Origin: Quercus robur
Lineage: Eukaryota > Streptophyta > Magnoliopsida > Fagales > Fagaceae
Assembly: GCF_932294415.1 (NCBI RefSeq)
Contig: NC_065536.1
Span: forward strand, 2,356,001 to 2,420,000
Direction: 5' to 3'
DNA: 64,000 nucleotides
Under the pieces are notes generated by a model that was not told the DNA's origin, ran no database searches, and saw only the letters and a list, made by a program, of their open reading frames with translations. Both the position numbers and the translations under genes were made by a program. Below, piece after piece: positions 44,488 to 55,682 of the stretch. How positions within the stretch are numbered: the stretch's first letter is position 1; each line of letters starts with the position of its first letter.

Positions 44488-45981
44488 CTAATTGACAACC
44501 CTGCAGTTCTTCCTGACCTCAGCATGCCTTCCTGTGAGAACACCAATAGAACCCATTTTCACCATAGCTGCTGCAAACTTGTTAGCCCAAGCTGCATCAT
44601 TTTCTGCATTGTTCCTCACAATCCCCGCCGTTGCCCGGCTACTCAAAAGAGTTTGATCAGAGGTCAACAAGCCATGATGATTCTTCAAATCTTTGTAGTA
44701 TTTATTGTCAAGCTTATTTGGTGAAAGAACATTCAATGGTACTATAGGATCACGTCCATTTCCAGAATTCGATGGTCGGGGACACTTGGCTTTTAATCCC
44801 CTTGCAAATCTGCGGTCCATTGAAGGGTCTTGTGGATGTGTTGCATTGAAAGAGTACAGCCGATTTGAGAATGAAGAACAATGTGACACCCCAATAGAAT
44901 GTGCACCAGATAGTGTCACCATTTCATCAAGACTGAGGCCTTTTCTAGCAAAGTTATCTTTGAGTTGCTTGGCATTGAAGGAAGGTGGTGGAAGGTTTTG
45001 GGTAGGCTCATCTTCACGCGATACCCTTCCATCACGGCGTCCTGATGGCACTTCGTAATTTATTCCTCCAACTTTGTAGGCACTGTCACGTGCAGCAAAT
45101 GCTATAATGTCTGCACATGAGACTGTTTTTGGGCATCGAGCTTCAAGTTTAGCCTTTGCCTCATCAATTACTTCAAAGCCTCTCAAGCTTGGATTGTTGG
45201 CTCTATTTGCCTTCTCTGCTGGATTTCCAGGTGTTGAATCAAGTAGGACAGAGGCATCACAGCCCTGAAACACATAACATGAAAATTATGATTAGTTTCA
45301 ATTGATGACAATGAGTAATATAGACTTTGGGCTCATAAAGTAAAATTTCAAAAAGTTGCATATGAGCTAAAAAAGCTGAATAAACTAAAAAGGCTATGAC
45401 AAACATCAGTCAATCTATACAGTAAAATGAACTTCCATGAAATGTATTTGATACAATAGTCATGTAGCTCAGTTGGTTAGAGTGTTGGTCTCAAGGACCA
45501 ACAGCCCATGATTTTGGTAGCCAATATATTGGCCAGACAAAAAAGCAAATAAATTACAAGTCATTAAGTTCTTGATAGACATGTACTGTGACTAATGTTT
45601 ATATTATAATAACTATGTGACTCTGGTTTTGCATTTAAGTACATTCCAAATTCATCATGCTAAGAGTGTCATGGACGCTTTTTCTGGAGAAAAAATGTTG
45701 TATTTAATTTTATGAGAGACTAAAAATATATTTGACATTAAAATAAGGGTGAGAAGGAGCTATACCCTAACAAAACAGTCATGGAAATGCATTCTAATGA
45801 GGCCAGCAGCTATAACAGGATTCCTTGACACAGCTTTGTTCACAGCTTTTCTCACAATTGCTTCAGCAGAAGGACAACTTGTCTTATAAAATCCTACTTT
45901 CAGTGATGCTGATGAGACAGAAGCCATGGTAGATATAGTAAGAAAGAAAACCAAGCACAAATATAGTGTTGGCATCTTCAT
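44488..45981 (-). CDS. Class III peroxidase, copy 6 (PRX6)
   Basis: Exons 45981-45766 and 45264-44488, with a 501-bp GT-AG intron, encode 330 residues. Subgroup B features are present: [15 protein letters not shown], distal Arg63 and His67, GCDAS, proximal His194, FNATH and all eight Cys. Several changes at conserved places are seen. The C-terminal GEVR motif reads AEVR, and [15 protein letters not shown] replaces the [11 protein letters not shown] form of PRX4. The intron contains a decayed tRNA relic. The coding frame is open, but the promoter has a deletion over the TATA region, so expression may be low. Confidence 0.92.
45459..45505 (+). pseudogene. Decayed tRNA relic in PRX6 intron
   Basis: The words GTAGCTCAGTTGGTTAGAG and TGTTGGTCTCA match the 5' half of the tRNA-like gene in PRX4's intron, on the same strand and in the corresponding intron. 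The anticodon stem, T arm and acceptor stem are degraded. The shared position shows the tRNA was present before copies 4 and 6 separated. Confidence 0.7.
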
Positions 45982-46099
45982 TGTACAACACAAAAGACCT
46001 TTGTGTGAGACAAATAAAGAGAAGGAAACAAAGTAATCAAGAACTAAGTAAGAAATGTATGTGTAACAAAGAAAGAGAATGTGGGAGGAGGATATTGAA

Positions 46100-46250
46100 A
46101 TGAGGTGATTGAGATGATTGTATAAGTAGAGGAAAGGAGAAGATGGTGCTGGCTGCTTTTACCTTTTTTCTTTTGTAAAGAAAGGACCGCTTTTACTTTT
46201 TCTTTTTTTTTTGAGAAAGGGCTGCTTTTACTTGAGTATACCAAAACGTG
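46100..46250 (-). promoter_or_regulatory. PRX6 promoter with TATA region altered
   Basis: Copies 7 and 8 have GAGATGA, then about 30 bases ending ATATTTATAGG. PRX6 has GAGATGATTGTATAAGTAGAGG instead, so the stretch with TATAAATA is deleted or changed. An ACGT element (minus strand CACGTTTTGG) remains at 46250-46241, with two extra pyrimidine-rich insertions between it and the gene. Confidence 0.55.
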
Positions 46251-47589
46251 CATAAATATTAATTATAGTTGCTGCATGCAAAGCAGTGAATTTGTCTAAT
46301 TTTGAATAGTTCCATAGTGATACACAGTACACTCCCTTGACCTTCTTGCTTGGTTTGAATTATAGTCTTTTATGTTCTAATATTACAGGCCAGGTTCAGA
46401 AATGTATTGGCCTTTTCTATTTTTGTCTTTTAAAGATGTTAACTGACAATGAAAAATGCTAAGAACTTCTTAGAGAGAATATCTGATCTCATATATGCGA
46501 AAAACAAAGGTTTGACCTCACTTAGTATAACAATTGTATTATTAAAAAAGAAAAAAAAAATTGACAATGAAGAATGAAGATGATTGTAATGTCTGAAAAA
46601 CTCCCAAACAAATTCTTATATAGGTCCTTAAATGAATAAATAAATGTGGCTTTGCATCATTTATAAAATAAATTTCAATACCACTTATCACAGTCTAAGA
46701 AAAATATTAGTCATATCTCAAATTACAATTAAAGATTTTCGTGAACCATCTATATAACCAAATTCTACCTAATAAACACTTAGCACACATTTGGAGAACT
46801 AATTCAATAAAAATATAAAATCCATATCATCTGGGCCTCACAGTAAAGTAGGTTCATCTATTTTACTAAGATTACTGTGTTTGACAGCCACCTTAACAGC
46901 TAATCAATAAATAAAGTAATTCCAATCAAAAATAAATAAATAAATAAAGTAATTAACAAAAGAACAAAAAAGTTATGGTTGGAAGAGCAACCAGACAAGA
47001 CCATCAGACAAGTTTGACCAAGTCAGCAATGCAGCCCTTTTATTTTATTTTTTTTTTTTTGAAGAGAAAATGAATATAATTAACACGGGAAAAGGAATAC
47101 AACAGGGGCCAAGGCTTACAACATTCAGCCAAGGCCTGCTTGAATCAGGTTCTTTAAGAACAAAGGAAAATCATCTTTCCAAACATAATTTAATGCAGCC
47201 CTTTTATTGGCTAAGAACGCATGCGTGTATCAAACCCGAATACTTGTTTTTTGTCGCTATGTTTATTGTTGACGTCCTTATTCCCTATTTGAAGGCTTTT
47301 GGATCTTTGTACAATATTTTAAGAACACACACATATTGCATCTCAAAGTCATGGATACAAATAAGTTTAGTGACAGAAATAATTTAACATCTTTTTTCAC
47401 AATTACTAAGGTAACATATTATGATTGATACATAATAAAAATGATATCAATAATGGACAAAGTAGTGTTACATCCATCACTGCAAGCTTAGCAAGTTATG
47501 AAAAAAAAATGTCCCTACACCCTATGACTACTCTTGTGGATAACCCCAATGCTTGTGTTAGTAGTAACTCCATCCTTTCACAAGTGAGC

Positions 47590-47770
47590 ACTGATGAGTG
47601 TTGAAATGTGTTGTATTTGAAGGTGATTCAAAAACAATTTGTGAGGCTCTACAAAATCCATCATTAGCTCAAGAGCTGTTCACTCTATTATATTACTCTA
47701 TCAAATCAAATCAGCTTTAAATTCCTTTTTCTGCTGGGAATTTGTTTTTGTCATTAGAAATGTAAAAAAA
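47590..47770 (+). pseudogene. LINE RNase H relic, copy in PRX6 unit
   Basis: Broken translation gives VVFEGDSKTICEALQNPSLA-like and SFFCWEFVF-like pieces, typical of the RNase H-like domain at the end of plant LINEs. Equivalent relics lie at about 54740-54930 and 60795-60965, in the same place in the units of copies 7 and 8. The relic is therefore older than the duplication of these units. Confidence 0.55.
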
Positions 47771-49971
47771 AAAATTCTCATAACTCTGCTTGTTAGGCCA
47801 CTTCTTATAATTGAAATGTACGGAAGTGGATCAAATGGACCAAACTAGACAGAATAAACTGAAGTGGACCAAAATTGACTGAAACGCTAGGCTGATGTGG
47901 CTCAACGGGAGCGTAATAATAATAAATGTTATGCTTCAACTTTTAGATATGATATATAGATATATTGATATAGATACATAGATGTCATGTTTATTGGGAG
48001 ATGCGGTTTCAAATTCCAAAATGAAATAAACCAAAATGATGTTTTGGAGTTTACAACAATAGGATATATTCAATCTATAGTAAGCCTCGTATTCAGATGG
48101 CTATGAATATGAAAATGACAGTTTTATGGGAAATAAAATTCATCATTGATCTCGGATAAGTATAAGTGATTGGATCTATCCTTGCGCACAAGATTTCGAT
48201 TGAAGGTTAAAACAGAATTGATTGACACTCAGATAATTGAAGGATCACTAGTGACTGCATAGTGTTTACATCCATGTGATGCTAATTAAGGACGACTTAT
48301 TCATTGGTTTAGAAAGCTCATGTTGTGTGCTAGTGTGCTACAAAAGAGAAACCTAAACCTAGAAATCTTCAACCCATGAGTACAAAGAGCAAAGAGAATT
48401 ATTATTTATAGTGTTGTTTATGTCATGGTGCAGATCAAGAATTAAAGCCATAGAGCCATGCATGCATCCCAGTGTGTTGTTGCAAAGGTAAATCATAAAA
48501 TTTTCAAATTAGTCCTTTTTAAGTCTTGCAACTTGCAAGTAACCGGGTGGCTTGATACATTTGGGTGCCTAAGGCAATAACGAATTATCTTGTTTTAGAT
48601 ACAAAATTACTATTAATTAACATGAACCACATAGAATTTTTCTTTTTTTTAGAAAGTTTATAAACACAAAAAAAAATTGACAAAACTTTTCACACTTGTT
48701 GATGTGGCAGATTGATAGTGGTAAATAAAAAAGTAATACTAATGGTGGACCTAGATGAGAACTAGTATAAGTTTGCTAACTCAACTATTATGAAAAATGT
48801 TGGGAATTTTTTTGTGTATTACTACTCTCTTTTTTCTTTTCTTTTTTGAGAAGTGCAAAATTCAAAATATTTTTCATAACAGATGCTTGGTGTTAAGTTT
48901 CTTGTTTTCTATTTGAACCCACCACTATAATTATTCTTTTGCCATCAATAACAAGCTATAACAACGTATTTGTTGTAAAAGTGTAATATAAAAAGTTAAA
49001 GGACATAGCATTTCTCTCTCTCTTTTTTTCATTTGATAAAAAATTATTACTCCCTCTGTCCCACTTTGTTTGTCCTCTATTCTATTTTGGGATGTCCCAA
49101 AATATTGTCCTGTTTCTAAAAATAAAAGTCATTAATTTACTAATATTCCTATTATACCCCTCTTTTATTTTCAAAACTATTTAATATTCCAATTTTTTGA
49201 TAAATTTATTTATAGATAGTTTTGGAAACTTATACATTTTTTAAAAGGTAAACAAGACAATAAATGATGTTCCCTTAAAAAATTTGACTTTTCAAACAAG
49301 ACAAACAAAGTAGGACGAAGGGAGTATTTTACTTATAAATTATAAATAACCATATTGGTTAAAATTTAGGAGCCTGTTTTTTTACTTGAGGCCTTAGGTG
49401 ACGGCATCAATTGCTTCTAGCATTCAGCCAATATTGCAATTAGCTCATGGGAGGTATTTAGAATAGAAGAGTTCAAGTGGCCTAAGGCTGATTATGTGGT
49501 CACGTCAATAAGTCATCTAATAGGTGTACAGTCTAGGGATAAGGATTTATCTCAAATTATGAACTCCAATTCTATTTATAGAACACCAAAGTGGTTTTTC
49601 CTCTGGAGGCTCTCTATCAAGTTTTTACTTCGTTGCCATATTGTTATGTCATTTACATTATGTTTACTGAGATGGATCTCAGCTAACTTAACTGGTAAAG
49701 TCATTGAAAAAGAAATTTGAGGTTCAATCTCTGCCTACACTAAAAACCGATTGATGTTTTGGTTTTATGATAAAAAGCTATCATTAGAAGCAGACACCAT
49801 AGGTTAAAACAATCTCTTCAAAAAAAAAAAACATTTTGTTTATTGAAGTACTACTTTATATATGATGGTATGTTGGGTTGTGATAATAACCTGTGTTAAT
49901 ATTGATTACATAATCCAGTAAATTGGCTTAAATAATTTAATTTGCTGCTCAATAATTAAGGGAATAAAACA

Positions 49972-50783
49972 GAGTCTAAATCTTTTATCTCACTCTTCCT
50001 GTTTTACTATATACTCCACAAATAAAAATATTTCACATGATCATCTACTTTATTAAATGCTAAATTTGTCTTCAATTATTTCAATTTCCTAAAATGAATA
50101 AATAAATAACTCATCATATTTAGGTAATTGAAATAATAGAATGCATAAATTTTACATTTAATAAAATAGATGAATATGTAACATATTTTTATTTGTGAAA
50201 TATATTGGGAGCAAAAAGAGTAAAATAGAAAATTTGGACTCAAAGTGCACCTTGTGTGGACAGCGTGATCAGCCGACTCATATCTTATGGGATTGCCCGT
50301 TTGCTAGAAATGTTTGGGCCTTGATGCGTGGGAAGCTGCAGAAGAGTAGATCGGGGGTTTTAAGTTTCTATGAGCTAGCACAAATGATGATGACGCGGCT
50401 AACAACCTCAGAGCTGGAGACTTGGGCAATGGTTTCGTGGTCTATATGGAATGCCAGGAACAAGTCCCATTTTGAGCAGGTGCAGACTCCTCCTTGTGTG
50501 ATTTTTAAAGGTGCTTCGTCTCTTCTGGAAGAGTACAAGAGACTTACTGGGGGCATTTTCCAACCGATGAGCTCTGTTGTGGGTCTCATCCCCTTTTTAT
50601 ACTTTTTTGTCTCTGTTTTCTTTTTTTCAGAATTCTTTCTTTTTTTTTTGGTTTTTCCCTGAGGTTGATAGCCACTGAGTTGGTTCTTCTAATTGTACGA
50701 CCTTCAGGTGCTAAATCGTTGTATTCTTTTTTTAGAGTTAATATACTTCTATCGTTTTACTGTCAAAAAAAAAAATTGGACTC
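49972..50783. mobile_element. Mutator-like MITE, carrying a nested LINE
   Basis: Ends GAGTCTAAATC and its inverse (ATTTGGACTC) with longer inverted interior (CACAAATAAAAATATTTCACA and TATTTTTATTTGTGAAATATA). Flanks are AATAAAACA (49963-49971) and ATTAAAACA (50784-50792), a 9-bp duplication with one mismatch. The PRX8 unit has TTTAAAACA at this place without the insert. A LINE fragment lies near its right end. Confidence 0.75.
50243..50775 (+). mobile_element. Short LINE tail nested in the MITE
   Basis: TTGGACTCA flanks it at 50234-50242 and 50776-50784, with an A-run at the right end. The frame, open to 50662, encodes CTLCGQRDQPTHILWDCPFA and WSIWNARNKSHFE, the zinc-binding region after a LINE reverse transcriptase. 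The remaining 110 bp is a T-rich 3' UTR. It is the third independent LINE tail in the window. Confidence 0.85.
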
Positions 50784-51136
50784 ATTAAAACATAGTAATT
50801 CTTACATGGTATCCATTCCACAAATGTGAGGTATTTCCAAAGACTCAAATAACGACATTCACTTTAATTGCTAAGTTGGAAATAAGTGAATGTTAATGAT
50901 TAACAATTAACATTGGATCAATCAACCTATCAAAAAAAAAAAAAAAACATTGGATCAATCAAAATGAATATTCTTTCATAGTTTTCAAAAGAATATCCTT
51001 GACAAACAAACAAAACTAAAAAACTTTCACAAAGCAGACTTACACTTTGATGAATCAACAATTAAACAATGGAAACAAAAAATTTACAAAAAGAGTCAGA
51101 AAATTCCCGCCATTCGTGCCCAAGACACCAAATAAT

Positions 51137-52276
51137 CTAGTTGACAACCCTGCAGTTCTTCCTGACCTCACCGTTTCTTCCTGTGAGAACACCAATAGAA
51201 CCCATTTTCACCATTGCTGCCGCAAACTTGTTAGCCCAAGCTGCATCATTTCCTGCATAGTTCCTCACAATCCCTGCCGTTGCACGGCTACTCAAAAGAG
51301 TTTGATCAGAGGTCAACAAGCCATGATGATTCATCAAATCTTTGTAGTACTTATTATCAAGCTTATTTGGTGTAAGAACATCCAATGGTACTGTAGGATC
51401 ACGTCTATTTCCGGAATTTGATGGTCGGGGACACTTGGCTTTTGATTCCCTTGCAAATTTGCGGTCCATTGTAGGGTCTTGCGGATGTGTTGCATTGAAA
51501 GAGTATAACCGATTTGAGAATGAAGAACAATGTGACACCCCTATAGAATGTGCACCAGATAGTGTCACCATTTCATCAAGACTAAGGCCTTTTCTTGCAA
51601 AGTTATCTTTGAGTTGCTTGGTATTGAAGGAAGGTGATGGAAGGTTTTGGGTAGGCTCATTTTCACGCGATATCCTGCCATCACGGCGTCCCGATGGCAC
51701 TTTGTAATTTATTCCTCCAACTTTGTAGGCACTGTCACGTGCAGCAAATGCTATAATGTCTGCACATGAGACTTTTTTTGGGCATCGAGCTTCAAGTTCT
51801 GCCTTTGCCTCATCAATTATTTCAAAGCCTCTCAAGCTTGGATTGTTGGCTCTACTTGCCTTCTCTGCTGGGTTTCCAGGTGTGGAATCAAGTAAGATAG
51901 AGGCATCACAACCCTAAAACAAATAACATGAAAATTATGATTAGTTTCAATTGATGACAACGAGAGTAATATAGACTTTGTGCTAGAGAAAATGGTGTAT
52001 TTAATTTTTATTGAGAGACTTAAAATATAGTTGACAAAAAAACGAGAGAAGAAGCTATACTCTAACAAAACAGTCATGGAAATGCATTCTAATGAGGGCA
52101 GCAGCTATGACAGGATTCCTTGACACAGCTTTGTTCACAGCTTTTCTCACAATTGCTTCTGCAGAAGGACAACTTGTCCTATAAAAGCCCACTTTCAGTG
52201 ATGCTGATGAGACAGAAGCCATGGTAGATATAGTAAGAAAGAAAATCAAGCAAAAGTATAGTGTAGGCATCTTCAT
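51137..52276 (-). CDS. Class III peroxidase, copy 7 (PRX7), weakened splice donor
   Basis: Exons 52276-52061 and 51913-51137 flank a 147-bp intron, the shortest of the set, and give 330 residues. All catalytic residues (Arg63, His67, His194), the calcium motif GCDAS, Glu and Asn of the distal site, and eight Cys are present. The exon 1 end reads AGA|GTATAG, while every other copy has AGG|GTAT. The Arg codon is kept but the conserved last exon G is lost, which could lower splicing. The second exon from residue 104 to the end is identical in sequence to PRX8's apart from one substitution near its start. The tRNA relic of copies 4 and 6 is absent. Confidence 0.92.
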
Positions 52277-52436
52277 TGTACAACCCAAGAGACCTTTGTG
52301 TGAGACAAAGAAAGAGTAGGAAACAAAGTAATCAAGAGCAAAGTAAGAAATGTATGTGTAACAAAGAAAGATAATGTAAGAGGAAGATATTGAAATGAGG
52401 TGATTGAGATGAGGGAAATGGTTGATGTTAAGTGCA

Positions 52437-52444
52437 TATTTATA
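52437..52444 (-). promoter_or_regulatory. PRX7 TATA box
   Basis: TATAAATA on the minus strand, about 160 bp before the ATG. The ACGT element found further upstream in copies 1-4 and 6 is not recognisable here: the corresponding place reads AAAAGTCCATAATTATT instead of AAAACGTGCATAAATATT. Confidence 0.55.
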
Positions 52445-53417
52445 GGCAGAGAAAAGGAGAAGATGGTGCCGGCTGCTTTTACCTTCTTCTTCTTTTGTTC
52501 AGAGAAAGGGCTGCTTTTTAAAAGTCCATAATTATTAATTATAGCTGCTGCATGAAAAGCAGTGAAGCTTGAAGCTGACTAATTTTGAACAGTTCCATGT
52601 CGGCCAGTCCCTATGTCCTTACTGCTTGGTTTGAATTACAGTACACTCCCTTACAGTCTTCTATGTCCTAATATTGTAGGCCAGGTTCAGAATCGTATTG
52701 GGCTTTTCTTTTTCTTTTTTGTCTTACAAAGATGTCGACTGACAATGAAAAATCACAAAGAGCATTTTAACTTAAAATGGATTACCTCATCTCATTCATC
52801 AAGAAAGCTAAGTGTGTAACAGTTAAATTATCAAACAAACAATGGCAATAAAGAACGAAGATAATATATTATCTTCAAGAAAGCTAAATAAAAGTGCCTT
52901 TGCATCATTTATAAAATAAATTCCAATACTATTTGTCACCATCTGAGAAAAATGTTAGTTACATCTATACTATATCTTAAAATAAGTGACTAATCCAATT
53001 ACAATTAAACACATTTGAAGAAGTCATTCAATAAAATCCATATCAGATGGGTCTTACAGTAAAGTTGGTTCATCAATTTTACTATTCGGTATTGTTTTTG
53101 ACAGCCACCTTATACAGCTAACCAATAAATAAAGTAATTAACAAAAGAACAAAAGAGTTAAGTTAGCAACCAGACAAGACCACCGGACAAAGTTTGACCA
53201 AGTCAGCAATGCAGCCCTTTAATTGGCTAAGAACGCATGTATTAAATCCCACATAATACGACCTTCCCAGAAGGGCAATCCAATAAAACAATTATTCGTT
53301 TCTTGTCCCTATCTCTCAAGGCTTTGGGATATTTGTACAATATTATCTCATTGGGAACTGTGTTTTTTATCTAAATATTGTCCAGATGAAGATGTCTCAA
53401 CTCTCGAAGATAAGTAT

Positions 53418-54535
53418 GGGTTTTTAAGAGCATTTGTAGCCGTTGAGCTAAAAAGTTATAATGTTATTTTAACTCCATTAATATAGTAAAAAGGGCTTAT
53501 AACAGTGGAGCTAAATCTATAAAATTTAGCTTATTTGCTACCGTGCACATCTATTTATAAATGTGCATTGTAACACTCATCTAAAAAATAATAATAATTT
53601 TTTAATTCCACTACCGAATAAAATAATAAAACTCATCTTATTTTTTTCATTCTTTTATTCCATTTCTTTACCGTGCACTCAGATTACTCATCTCCCTCAA
53701 ACACTCATCTCCCTCACTCATCTCTCTCACTCCATCAAGCACTCATCACCGTCGCTGTCCCAGCCCCAGCCCACGCCGTCCGTCGCCGTCCCAGCCCAAC
53801 CCAGCCCATGCCGTCGCAAACTCTCATCTCCCTCACTCATCTCTCTTACTCCATCAAGCACTCATCACCGTAGCCGTCCCAGCCCCAGCCCATGTCATCC
53901 GTCACCGTCCCAGCCCAACCCACGCCGTCACAAGCTCTCATCTCCCTCACTTATCTCTCTCACTCCATTAAGCACTCATCACCGTCACCAATCGCCAATC
54001 CTTCATCGCTGATCTTCATTGCCCAATCCTTCATCGTCGATCTTCATCGCCGATCCTTCATCGCCCAGTCCTTCATCGCCGATCTTCATCGCCCAGTCCT
54101 TCATTGCCGATCTTCATCGCTGTCCCATCTCTGGGTTTCATGATGGTGGTTTGGCTGGATTTCATGGTGGCTGTGGGCGGTTGTTCTTGGTTGGCCGTGG
54201 TGGTGGATCAGTTTGTGGAGTTTTTATTGTAGTGAGATAGAATATTTTATTGTAGTAGATATATTATTTTATTGTGATGTTTATATTATTTTATTGTGTT
54301 AAAGGCTAAAATAGATCCACTGCTGCAGCATGTATGTAGGTAAAATAGATAAAGTAACTTTTGGTGGAGCTAAAAATTTGTCAATTTCAGTTTATTTTTA
54401 TTATTATTTATAAGTTTTATTGTATTTTTGGTATTATTTATAGGTTTCACGGTACGATTCAGTTAACTTTTACTTTTACTTATAGTATTTTCAACAAAAA
54501 ATTTTCAATTTTAACTAAATAAATTGTTCCTAAAC
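53418..54535. mobile_element. 1.1-kb insertion with a GC-rich minisatellite
   Basis: This stretch is missing from the PRX8 unit, where the sequence passes from AAGATGTCTAAACTCTC to TTTAGTGACATAAA. At 53690-54130 the GC content rises sharply. Three diverged units of about 114-119 bp (each with a CCATCAAGCACTCATCACCG-type core, near 53735, 53855 and 53970) are followed by shorter repeats of the ATCCTTCATCGCCGATCTTC type. No protein with a stable frame is convincing. The ends are not defined. Confidence 0.6.
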
Positions 54536-54739
54536 AGACACTAAATTTAACGACATAAATAATTTAACTTTTTTTTTACACAATTATTGAGTGAGCATAT
54601 ATAATTGATACGTAATTGGTGTTACACCAATCACTGCAATCTTAGCCAGTCATAAAAAAAAATGTCCCTACACCTAACGACTACTCTTGTGGATAACCCC
54701 AATGCTTCTGGTAGTAGGAACTAGGAAGTATGAACTCCA

Positions 54740-54960
54740 TCCTTTCACAAGTGATCATTGTTGAGTGTTGAAAATGTTGTATTTGAAGATGATTCAAAAC
54801 AGTTTGTGATTCTCTACAAAATCCATTATCAGCTCAAGATTTGTTGACTCCATTATATGACTATCTAAATCATCTTTAAATAATTTTTTCTTTTTCTTTT
54901 TTTGGGAATTTGTTTGTCATTAGAAATATAAGTTTTTGTCTCATATCGTTGCTCATTAGG
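54740..54960 (+). pseudogene. LINE RNase H relic, copy in PRX7 unit
   Basis: Diverged copy of the relic at 47590 and 60795 (TGTATTTGAAGATGATTCAAA, CTCTACAAAATCCATTATCA). The frame is broken by small indels. A patch of TGGACC words follows at about 54980, as it does after the relic at 47820. Confidence 0.5.
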
Positions 54961-55682
54961 CCACCTCTTGTAATTAAAAAGGACCAAGTTTATCGAATTG
55001 GACCAGATGGACTGCAATGAACCAAAATAGATTGAATTAAGACCAAACTATATTGAAATGGACCGAAATGTTGCGTTGATGTGACTCAAGAATCAAGAGA
55101 GCATAACAATGATATATGTTACACTTCAGTCTTCAGATATTATATAGATATAGATATGTTGATGTCAGAATTATTAGAAAACGTGGTTCCAAACTCCAAT
55201 TTCAAAATGAAAGAAACCAAAATTATGTTTTGGAGTTTACAACAATCCAATATATTCAATCTAGTAAGCCTCATATTCAGAAGATTATGAATTCGTAAAT
55301 GACAGTTTTATGGGAAATAAAATCTATCATTGACCTCGGATAAGGACAAGTGATTGGATCTCTCCTTTGCTCACAAGATTTCAATTGAGGGTTAAAAAAA
55401 ATTGATTGACACTCAGATAATTGAAGGATCACTAGTGAACACAGAGTGTTTACAACCATGTCATGCTTACTGGAAGACATGATTTCCAATTTTAAAACGA
55501 AAGAAATTTTTTTTTTTTTTTTTTTAATGTTTTTAGAGTTTACATTTTACAACAATCCACTCTTCTCAATCTTTTGCCTTAAAGGAAGCCTCATGATAAA
55601 TTATTCCTGGCACACATTCAAACAAGTTCTTTTGAAACAGACTGACACATGTTGACCCTCAGTAGCAAAAATTATTGTGGAA

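Larger units (their letters stand above)
48690..53415. repeat. Duplicated unit containing PRX7
   Basis: Homologous in order to 56500-60480, from ACCTAGATGAGAACTAGTAT through the TATTTAGAATAGAAGAG block, PRX7 itself and the CCAGAAGGGCAATCCAATAA block near 53268. Differences are individual insertions: a MITE with LINE (49972-50783) here, and a SINE-like retroposon and an upstream MITE in the PRX8 unit. Confidence 0.75.

Noticed and set aside
53563-54240. Overlapping Ser/Pro/His-rich frames resembling cell-wall proteins
   Set aside because: Several frames are open together because of the repeated CT-rich units. No signal peptide is consistent with any of them, and the segment is an insertion absent from the sister unit.
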